In this document: positions 24,237-29,299 of the stretch, in pieces | How the letters are laid out: the number at the start of each line of letters is the position of its first letter | Numbering within the stretch: the stretch's first letter is position 1 | Assembly (NCBI GenBank): GCA_937902295.1 | Contig: CALGUM010000127.1 | Span: forward strand, 1-29,299 | Direction: 5' to 3' | Length of the DNA: 29,299 nt | Source of the DNA: an uncultured Candidatus Saccharibacteria bacterium | GTDB lineage: Bacteria; Patescibacteriota; Saccharimonadia; Saccharimonadales; Saccharimonadaceae | The notes under the pieces: model-generated | What the model was told of the DNA's origin: nothing | Database searches by the model: none | What the model saw: the letters and a program-made list of their open reading frames with translations, nothing else | Position numbers and translations under genes: made by a program

Positions 24237-24599
24237 ATGAAAGAAGGATTTGAGTCTGTCGATAATTCATTTCTAGACCGACGCCGTAAAAAGTTGGCCG
24301 AGGAAGCATTATCAGGTGAAATAGAAGCGCCATCCGCGCCTATAGTGGGAACTGACGCAAATCCTATAATCTTGCGTATGCTACAAAAAATCAATGAAGT
24401 GGGGTCTCAAGAACTCGGAGCTATCAATTTTGTACTCGAACGGGTTGAAACACTTCGCCTGAGTGGTGAATCAGAAGAAGCCGTGCGCCACACTCTCAAT
24501 ACAGTACTGAGTCAACACCCTGTCTTACTCAGAGAATTACATATGATTGGCGATCTACCCGAACCTGCCGACCGAGCCAACAATCCTTACGGACTTTAG
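24237..24599 (+). CDS. Small acidic hypothetical protein, 120 aa
   Basis: I do not recognise this protein. It is soluble and helix-rich, with acidic and Leu-rich stretches (LDRRRKKLAEEALSGEIEAP, RMLQKINEVGSQELGAINF) that could form a helical bundle. The start at 24237 follows the promoter at 24202-24230 by 6 nt. The open frame upstream to 24135 overlaps the ABC-F gene and has no start signal. The stop touches that of the convergent hydrolase (24600) without any gap, so the two mRNAs must overlap. Confidence 0.6.
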   Translation: MKEGFESVDNSFLDRRRKKLAEEALSGEIEAPSAPIVGTDANPIILRMLQKINEVGSQELGAINFVLERVETLRLSGESEEAVRHTLNTVLSQHPVLLRELHMIGDLPEPADRANNPYGL

Positions 24600-25370
24600 T
24601 TACTTTTTGAGATAGGGCTTGAGGTGCTGCGCCACGTGATCAGGAAGCACCGTCACAATCGAATGACCGCCAAGTGTTGAAATAACCTCCGCGTCGGCAA
24701 TATGCTGTTCAAACCAGTGTACAGAGCTACCCCCGACCACTTCGTCATCTGTCGTTTGCAGTATGATCGTCGGCACTTGCGAGATATTTACATCTTGGCA
24801 TTGCTTTTGGAAGACCTCGAGCTGTTTCATGAGGTAGAAGAGGTTGCTCGTATAGTGTGCTGACTCTTGTCTCCTGGCACGGAGGCGATCCATCAGTATA
24901 TGTCGATCCCAGTACCGCTTATACCCGTACAAGGTAATCGCATCGACAAGGAAACGACTTCGCATGACTCCGACAACTCGATCGAGACTCATGACCCGTG
25001 AGGTACCTCGCATAACACGAGGCAATAATCCTACAAATCTGTGGAGTGATGAGGCGGGACAAATGAGCACCAATTGTACAACTTCCTGCTGGTGGGCAGC
25101 TGCATACAAAAACGCGGGTATCGCACCGTGTGAATAGGCAATAATGCGTATTTTTTTACCAGTCTTGTGCTGTGCAACCTGCGCTTCGACAAGGCGAAGA
25201 TACTCCTGTGGATCCGCAAGAACATTCGGCTCAAGCAGTCCATGCATCGGCGAAAACCCGGGCATATCAAGGGCGACAACGTCACTTGGATCTAGCGCAA
25301 GCGCCCGTACAAAGGAGGCGAGTGAGGTGCTCGCACCGCCACTAAACCCATGGAAGAAAAATGTTTGCAT
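24600..25370 (-). CDS. Alpha/beta hydrolase
   Basis: 256 aa. The first strand reads FFFHGFSGG (HG oxyanion motif), then a nucleophile elbow A-Y-S-H-G-A (Ser near residue 83), an acid region QTTDDEVVG, and the catalytic His in LGGHSIV near residue 239: a full triad in the normal order. There is no signal peptide. Substrate unknown; lipases, thioesterases and small-ester hydrolases share this fold. It lies 14 nt downstream of the second glycosyltransferase, so it is likely the last gene of that unit. Confidence 0.8.
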   Translation of the reverse strand: MQTFFFHGFSGGASTSLASFVRALALDPSDVVALDMPGFSPMHGLLEPNVLADPQEYLRLVEAQVAQHKTGKKIRIIAYSHGAIPAFLYAAAHQQEVVQLVLICPASSLHRFVGLLPRVMRGTSRVMSLDRVVGVMRSRFLVDAITLYGYKRYWDRHILMDRLRARRQESAHYTSNLFYLMKQLEVFQKQCQDVNISQVPTIILQTTDDEVVGGSSVHWFEQHIADAEVISTLGGHSIVTVLPDHVAQHLKPYLKK

Positions 25371-25384
25371 TAAATACGTTAGTC

Positions 25385-26245
25385 CTACATTTTTTCGGCA
25401 ATTTCGCGAATATCGTCGCGTAATTTTGAAAAAGTAAATTTGTTTGTCTCGCTATCATAAAACTTGCGTAGTGTACGGACCGGAAAGTAAATCAGAAGAT
25501 AGATAAATATTGGCATTCTTGCCGAAGCGCTCGTGACTCCATGCGCCTGGAAGGTGCGTTCAAATCGCATTACATAATTGTAATAATCCCTGGGCCTATC
25601 TTCGATACGTCGTGCCGACATGCCGCCAATCATATCCGGTACATAGGCGACATGAAGCCCTTTTCGGAAAAGCCCTAGCGCAATATCAATATCTTCATGC
25701 AACAAGTCTTCCTCGTCTCGGTGTAGTAAATCTTGAATTTGTCCCCACGCAGTCGTGCGAATTGCCATGTTACTGCCGAATAAAAACGTATAGTCTTTTG
25801 CCGAATTGTATAGCACGCGTCGAATGCGCGTATCGATCGCGAGACCGACCTTGGGAAGTGGCATATCGTGGTATGCCACTGGACCTGTCGCGGCTGCGAT
25901 ATTTTTTTGTTTAAACGCACGACGCACCGTGTGCACCCAGTTATCACTGAGTGCAGAATCGGCATCTATACGCCCAATCACTTCACCCTTCGCTGCATTC
26001 ATTCCACGGTTGCGAGCGGGGATGATACCTTGTTCTTTTTCCTTCAACAATCGTATGTGCGCTTCTGGATGTGCTCGCTGCAGACGCTTGACAATCTTTG
26101 CCGTTTCGTCGACCGAATTGTTATCAACTACAATAATTTCATCCGCACGCTCATCTTGAGTAATGCAGGAAAGGAGACATTTTTCGATGACTTTTTCTTC
26201 GTTATAGACAGGTATGACTATCGACAGTGTTGGTAGTTTTACCAT
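25385..26245 (-). CDS. Family 2 glycosyltransferase (second of a tandem pair)
   Basis: 286 aa. GT-A fold: IVIPVYNEEKVIEKCL at the N-terminus, EIIVVDNNSVDET, then the DxD-type metal motif in RIDADSAL (near residue 95), and an ED region (DEEDLLHEDIDI). A hydrophobic stretch (IFIYLLIYFPV) near the C-terminus may touch the membrane. It transfers a sugar to a lipid, protein or polysaccharide acceptor; which is unknown. It is paralogous to the next gene upstream. It has its own TATAAT (26257-26262) and AAGGGG 5 nt before the ATG. Confidence 0.85.
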   Translation of the reverse strand: MVKLPTLSIVIPVYNEEKVIEKCLLSCITQDERADEIIVVDNNSVDETAKIVKRLQRAHPEAHIRLLKEKEQGIIPARNRGMNAAKGEVIGRIDADSALSDNWVHTVRRAFKQKNIAAATGPVAYHDMPLPKVGLAIDTRIRRVLYNSAKDYTFLFGSNMAIRTTAWGQIQDLLHRDEEDLLHEDIDIALGLFRKGLHVAYVPDMIGGMSARRIEDRPRDYYNYVMRFERTFQAHGVTSASARMPIFIYLLIYFPVRTLRKFYDSETNKFTFSKLRDDIREIAEKM

Positions 26246-26256
26246 GATTACCCCTT

Positions 26257-26262
26257 ATTATA
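26257..26262 (-). promoter_or_regulatory. -10 box inside the glycosyltransferase unit
   Basis: Minus-strand TATAAT, 11 nt before the ATG at 26245, in the 27-nt gap between the two glycosyltransferase genes. It could add transcripts of the second gene. Confidence 0.45.
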
Positions 26263-26272
26263 CCACACCGGA

Positions 26273-27139
26273 CTAAAGCCACGGCCGGGTTTCATACCCG
26301 TGATTATATTGACGAATACTGAATTTCATCGTGTGCGGATCATAAAATCGAAAGCCGAGCGACGCGACTGCTTGCGCGAGACACCCAAGCCACGCTACAG
26401 CAGTAATGCGTCGAGCTTCGCGATGAAAACCCATCACACGATAGGTAGTAGGCCAGCGCATATTGTAATGGTAAAATTCCCGTGGACTAGATCGTATGCG
26501 CCGACCAGATACATGTGCTTTGGCACTTTGTATGTATGCTACTTTATGACCTCTTTTTTGCAGTGCAAGAGAGATCGCTTGATCTTCCATAATATACTGA
26601 CCTCTTGCAGGTAAGCTCTCAAACACATCTTTCCATGCAGTCGCTCGAATGGACATATTTGCACCGTAAAGACTAGACGAATGGGCGGCCATTCTGTTAG
26701 ATACCGTGGTAAAGAATAGGGTCATCATATTGGTAAACCGACGAAAAGGAAGATCATAATATTCTGTAGCTCCAGATCCTGCCGAGATGTCAGGGTGGGC
26801 GGTATAAAACTCACGAATCGTATGAGCCCAGCCGGCCAGCACTCGTGTATCCGCATCGATACGTGCCACAATATCAGACTCAGACGCAGCAATACCTGCG
26901 TCCCGTGCATACTCTACACCTTGCTCAGGCTCATGGATTAATCGAATGATAGGATGTTTTTTCATGTAGCGTGTCACGATTTTCACCGTATCATCCGTCG
27001 AATTATTGTCGACCACGATAATGCTACAAATTTCGTCTTTTTGGGTGAGGAGTTTGTCGAGACACGTAGCAATCTCATCTTGCTCGTTATAACACGGCAC
27101 GACGACATCGAGCGTCGGCAGTATTTGGACGACACTCAC
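26273..27139 (-). CDS. Family 2 glycosyltransferase (first of a tandem pair)
   Basis: 288 aa, GTG start at 27139. Same architecture as its neighbour: DVVVPCYNEQDEIATCL, SIIVVDNNSTDDTV, DxD in RIDADTRV, YGANMSIRATAW, and MEDQAISLAL. The C-terminal third is basic with a short hydrophobic patch (VAWLGCLAQAVASL). The start overlaps the pyrH stop by four bases (GTGA), which implies translational coupling to the UMP kinase. The sugar and acceptor are unknown; cell-surface glycan or glycolipid synthesis is the usual role. Confidence 0.85.
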   Translation of the reverse strand: MSVVQILPTLDVVVPCYNEQDEIATCLDKLLTQKDEICSIIVVDNNSTDDTVKIVTRYMKKHPIIRLIHEPEQGVEYARDAGIAASESDIVARIDADTRVLAGWAHTIREFYTAHPDISAGSGATEYYDLPFRRFTNMMTLFFTTVSNRMAAHSSSLYGANMSIRATAWKDVFESLPARGQYIMEDQAISLALQKRGHKVAYIQSAKAHVSGRRIRSSPREFYHYNMRWPTTYRVMGFHREARRITAVAWLGCLAQAVASLGFRFYDPHTMKFSIRQYNHGYETRPWL

Positions 27140-27846
27140 GAAACTGTAATAGCCGTTCCGACCGCTTCGCCTCGTACAGCTGCGGCCAAATTACCTTCGT
27201 CGAGCAGTTTACATACAATAATCGCTTGTTCGTGATCTGCAGCAAGCGCAATTGCCGCTTTGTCCATCACCTTGATATCACTGCGTTCGACTGCTTGCTG
27301 CAAAGTGAGTCGACTGTATTTTGTCGCAGTGGGATGAATCTCAGGGTCGTTGTCATATACACCGTCAACTTTAGTAGCCTTTATAATAAGATCGCAGTTC
27401 AACTCAAGCGCTAGGCTCACTGCAGCTGTATCTGTCGTGAGGTAGGGGCGGCCAATACCACCCGCTACAATAACCACGCGGTCTTTTTCTAGATGACTCA
27501 GTGCACGACGGTGCGTAAACTGATCAAGCACTTGATCTGATTTAATATTAGTAAGTGCACGGCTTGGCACATCCGAGGCATTGAATACATCCGTTAGGGC
27601 AATGGCATTCATCATTGTGGCTAGCATGCCGATGTTATCTGCATTGACGCGCTGTACGCCACCTCCCGCCAGCTGAGCACCACGGGCGTAATTACCTCCG
27701 CCGATCATGATGACAACTTCGACATCCTGAGCTGTAATTTTTTTTATTTCATTTGCGATCCACGCGGCTCGCTCTGCATCAAATCCACTGTCAAATTTTC
27801 CCTGGAGCTGTTCGCCGGAAAGTTTTACCAATACTCGTTTATACAT
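27136..27846 (-). CDS. pyrH: UMP kinase
   Basis: 236 aa, normal length. It phosphorylates UMP to UDP with ATP. Visible: KLSGEQLQG at the N-terminus (Lys and Gly of the ATP site), IMIGGGNYARG, DNIGMLATMMNAIAL (UMP-binding helix), VIVAGGIGRPYLTTDTAA, KATKVDGVYDNDPE. It belongs to the amino acid kinase fold and is unrelated to eukaryotic UMP/CMP kinases. TGC-TATAAT ends 6 nt before the ATG, so the mRNA is probably leaderless. It heads a unit with two glycosyltransferases that need UDP-type donors, which makes functional sense. Confidence 0.96.
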   Translation of the reverse strand: MYKRVLVKLSGEQLQGKFDSGFDAERAAWIANEIKKITAQDVEVVIMIGGGNYARGAQLAGGGVQRVNADNIGMLATMMNAIALTDVFNASDVPSRALTNIKSDQVLDQFTHRRALSHLEKDRVVIVAGGIGRPYLTTDTAAVSLALELNCDLIIKATKVDGVYDNDPEIHPTATKYSRLTLQQAVERSDIKVMDKAAIALAADHEQAIIVCKLLDEGNLAAAVRGEAVGTAITVS

Positions 27847-27852
27847 ACCGTC

Positions 27853-27861
27853 ATTATAGCA
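27853..27861 (-). promoter_or_regulatory. Extended -10 promoter of pyrH
   Basis: Minus-strand TGC-TATAAT (TATAAT at 27853-27858), 6 nt before the ATG at 27846. No clear -35. Confidence 0.6.
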
Positions 27862-27905
27862 GACATAGCGTGCACAATCCCGCCTATCTCTCCACCTCTA
27901 TTCGA

Positions 27906-27914
27906 TGCTATAAT
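27906..27914 (+). promoter_or_regulatory. Extended -10 promoter of smpB
   Basis: TGC-TATAAT (TATAAT at 27909-27914), 8 nt before the ATG at 27923. It mirrors the pyrH promoter 45 nt away on the other strand. Confidence 0.6.
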
Positions 27915-27922
27915 TACATAAC

Positions 27923-28405
27923 ATGGCCAAAAAACCACGACCACAACAAAACCAAGGTGCCGTCCTCAACCGTAGGGCTCGATTTGACTATGAGCTAGGC
28001 GACGAGCTCGAAACTGGCATCGTACTGACAGGGGCAGAGGCACGTGCTGCACGCGACAATCACGTCCAGCTCAAAGGTGCGTTTGTGACTATAAGAAATG
28101 GTGAACTTTGGCTAAACAACGCAAGTTTTAGCCTGACACTTAACAAAAAAGGTGATCCTTCTGCGCGTACGATTGACACAAGTCCGCGCAAGTTACTAGC
28201 GCACCGCGCACAAATTGCCGCCCTAGAAGCAAAGAGACAGCAGGGGAGTACGATTGTGCCGCTACGTATGCTCACAAAGAAAAATCATATAAAAATCGTT
28301 ATTGCTGTAGGTAAGGGTAAAAAGCACTATGACAAACGCGAAACACTTAAACGACGTGATCAGGATAGAGAAGCGGCACGCGCTATAAAACATCATTCCA
28401 ATTAA
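27923..28405 (+). CDS. smpB: SsrA-binding protein SmpB
   Basis: 160 aa. It binds tmRNA and guides it into stalled ribosomes in trans-translation. Visible: NRRARFDYELGDELETGIVLTGAE (beta-barrel start, split here as NRRARFDYEL and GDELETGIVLTGAE), HVQLKGAFVTI, ELWLNNASFS, and the basic C-terminal tail KGKKHYDKRETLKRRDQDREAARAIKH (residues about 130-157), which becomes helical in the mRNA channel. It is complete. The tmRNA gene itself is not recognised in this window. Confidence 0.96.
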   Translation: MAKKPRPQQNQGAVLNRRARFDYELGDELETGIVLTGAEARAARDNHVQLKGAFVTIRNGELWLNNASFSLTLNKKGDPSARTIDTSPRKLLAHRAQIAALEAKRQQGSTIVPLRMLTKKNHIKIVIAVGKGKKHYDKRETLKRRDQDREAARAIKHHSN

Positions 28406-28407
28406 AA

Positions 28408-28447
28408 CGACCCCGTCACGGATCCTTAAAAGATCAACGCGACGGGG
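28408..28447 (-). terminator. Hairpin between smpB and the small minus-strand genes
   Basis: CCCCGTC (28411-28417) pairs with GACGGGG (28441-28447); the loop holds a second GATC/GATC pairing. On the minus strand a TTTT run follows shortly after (TCGTTTTAATT), so it best serves the minus-strand unit. Confidence 0.6.
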
Positions 28448-28459
28448 CCTGGACGGCAA

Positions 28460-28702
28460 CTAGAGCAGAAGCTTCATGGATGGAGTGTCTTCGCCTGGCG
28501 GCCATACAAACAACCAGAGTTTACCGCCTTCACTAACTACCTGTACGGAAGATTCAGCGCGCAACGTGACACCTGCCTGAATTGTGTAGTCATCATCTAG
28601 ATACGCACGCCCACCGCCTGCCGCTCGGTCGAGACGATCGACTCTCTGTCGCCCCTCCTCAGAGAGTGACACTTTTTTGGACTCATTCTCATGAGTACTC
28701 AT
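28460..28702 (-). CDS. Small hydrophilic hypothetical protein, 80 aa
   Basis: GAAAGGAG lies 5-7 nt before the ATG at 28702, which sets the start over an in-frame ATG at 28723. I do not recognise it. The N-terminus is charged (MSTHENESKKVSLSEEGRQR), then come a Gly/Arg-rich turn (AAGGGRAYLDDDY) and beta-like segments ending in LWLFVWPPG and MKLLL. There is no signal peptide. Codon use is ordinary for the window, unlike its upstream partner at 28776, from which it is separated by a 13-bp hairpin. Whether they form one mRNA depends on that hairpin. Confidence 0.6.
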   Translation of the reverse strand: MSTHENESKKVSLSEEGRQRVDRLDRAAGGGRAYLDDDYTIQAGVTLRAESSVQVVSEGGKLWLFVWPPGEDTPSMKLLL

Positions 28703-28717
28703 CGTGCTCCTTTCATG

Positions 28718-28758
28718 GAACAAGCCCCGCGATTCATAGAGAATAGCGGGGCTTGTTC
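28718..28758 (-). terminator. 13-bp hairpin between two small genes
   Basis: GAACAAGCCCCGC (28718-28730) pairs perfectly with GCGGGGCTTGTTC (28746-28758) around a 15-nt loop. No T-run follows on the minus side; only 15 nt remain to the next start, and the Shine-Dalgarno lies in them. It could end transcription, protect an mRNA end or set unequal output of the two genes. Confidence 0.55.
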
Positions 28759-28775
28759 GTGTTCTTGAACTGACT

Positions 28776-29150
28776 CTACCTCGTTACGAGCGACTGCCCG
28801 AGGAGGGCGAAGTTCTCGTGGGTCGTACGCACCCAGCCTCCGATGTGGTCACCCACCACCTTGACGTCAAGCGTCATGATGACGGTTTGACCTCCGGGCA
28901 GGACCACATGAAGGGGCATCTGCCCCTTCTTGTTGAGACGACACGAGGCCACGTTGGTGTAGACGAGCTGAAGATCGATCTGGGCACCGCCGTGCTCCAC
29001 ACGGAGACACTGGGTGTCCACGGCCTCACCGTTCTCGTTGAGGCTGGACTGCCCCAAGGCATGGTTGATAGTCCCGGGGCACTTGGTGAGGCAGTTGTGG
29101 AAACCATCCACCGCGCCCTGATCGACGACGGTCATACAAACGTCTGACAT
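28776..29150 (-). CDS. Unrecognised GC3-rich small protein, 124 aa
   Basis: GAAGGAGA lies 5-8 nt before the ATG at 29150, so I prefer this to the in-frame ATG at 29201. I do not recognise the family. It has four Cys in the first half (SDVCMTVV, NCLTKC, TQCLRV) and one more later, and a beta-rich C-terminal half (MPLHVVLPGGQTVIMTLDVK), with no signal peptide or membrane helix. I counted 98 of 124 codons ending in G or C, far from the usual use here but like the ORF at 9157. The promoter is near consensus, so expression may be high. Either codon selection in a highly expressed gene or transfer from a GC-rich donor could explain it. Confidence 0.65.
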   Translation of the reverse strand: MSDVCMTVVDQGAVDGFHNCLTKCPGTINHALGQSSLNENGEAVDTQCLRVEHGGAQIDLQLVYTNVASCRLNKKGQMPLHVVLPGGQTVIMTLDVKVVGDHIGGWVRTTHENFALLGQSLVTR

Positions 29151-29199
29151 GCTCTTCTCCTTCGAGAGAATGGGAGCGTTCGCGAACACGAACCATATC

Positions 29200-29228
29200 A
29201 CTATATACTACATAACGCGCATGGTCAA
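29200..29228 (-). promoter_or_regulatory. Strong promoter of the 124-aa gene
   Basis: Minus strand: TTGACC (29223-29228), a 17-nt spacer, TATAGT (29200-29205). The palindrome GTTCGCGAAC (29178-29187) lies just downstream in the leader and could be an operator. Confidence 0.7.
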
Positions 29229-29255
29229 TACGTAATATATAGTGCGCACCGTCAA
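29202..29255 (-). repeat. Degenerate 27-bp tandem repeat over the promoter
   Basis: On the minus strand two adjacent 27-nt units both begin TTGAC, then share TGCGC, TAT and TA at the same places (TTGACGGTGCGCACTATATA and TTGACCATGCGCGTTATGTA). By eye about 18 of 27 bases agree. The downstream unit contains the promoter's -35. Confidence 0.45.
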
Positions 29256-29299
29256 TGCTTCACGTAGTTAGTGGCACCGTGTATAATCAGAGTACACAT

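Noticed and set aside
28818..29147. 109-aa plus-strand frame opposite the 124-aa gene
   Set aside because: The minus frame has GAAGGAGA and a near-consensus promoter; the plus frame has neither.
28460..29150. The two small genes as a toxin-antitoxin pair
   Set aside because: Neither shows a known toxin or antitoxin fold, they do not overlap, and a 13-bp hairpin separates them.

Overview
The window looks like a chromosome segment of a small-genome Patescibacteria/CPR bacterium, most likely Saccharibacteria (TM7). This is inference from gene content: a compact F-type ATP synthase operon, SmpB, PyrH, a UvrD-RecB-type nuclease, type IV pilin-like protein, and two hydrolases of the PE-PPE/cutinase type better known from Actinobacteria, the usual hosts of Saccharibacteria. 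Genes are densely packed, and TAA, TAG and TGA all act as stops. Many genes have a TATAAT-like box only 6-8 nt before the ATG and no Shine-Dalgarno, which points to leaderless mRNAs. Other genes carry a normal AGGAG.

Layout. 1-499: N-terminal part of a glycogen branching enzyme (minus, cut by the window edge). 581-2326: a large membrane-linked PE-PPE-like hydrolase. 2491-5458: an rRNA uracil-5-methyltransferase, an unrecognised conserved protein, and a second alpha/beta hydrolase with a terminator-like hairpin inside its first codons. 5505-8789: a UvrD helicase fused to a RecB-type nuclease. 8790-9640: an unusual structured locus with its own promoter, a 19-bp hairpin, two tRNA-like elements with aberrant anticodon arms, a 51-codon GC3-rich ORF between them, and a three-way-junction element; it leads into dus (9674-10621). 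10642-11259: pilin-like protein. 11350-17914 (minus): ATP synthase operon atpZ/I-B-E-F-H-A-G-D-C. 18001-19297: a small hypothetical gene and a secreted PE-PPE hydrolase. 19462-21939: a DEAD-box RNA helicase with a long leader, a divergent unrecognised gene, and an RRM RNA-binding protein. 22206-24599: a glutaredoxin-like protein, an ABC-F ATPase and a small protein. 24600-27846 (minus): pyrH, two GT2 glycosyltransferases and an alpha/beta hydrolase. 27923-28405: smpB. 28460-29150 (minus): two small unrecognised genes behind a strong promoter.

How it fits together. Much of the window concerns RNA and translation: rRNA methylation, dihydrouridine synthesis, DEAD-box and RRM chaperones, ABC-F and SmpB. 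Energy comes from the ATP synthase, and the surface functions are pilin, glycosyltransferases and secreted hydrolases, plausibly used in contact with a host cell. The strongest candidate for something undescribed is 8817-9572. The elbow-forming halves of two tRNAs are kept while their anticodon arms are changed, they bracket a small ORF, and the whole lies directly upstream of a gene whose product recognises tRNA elbows.
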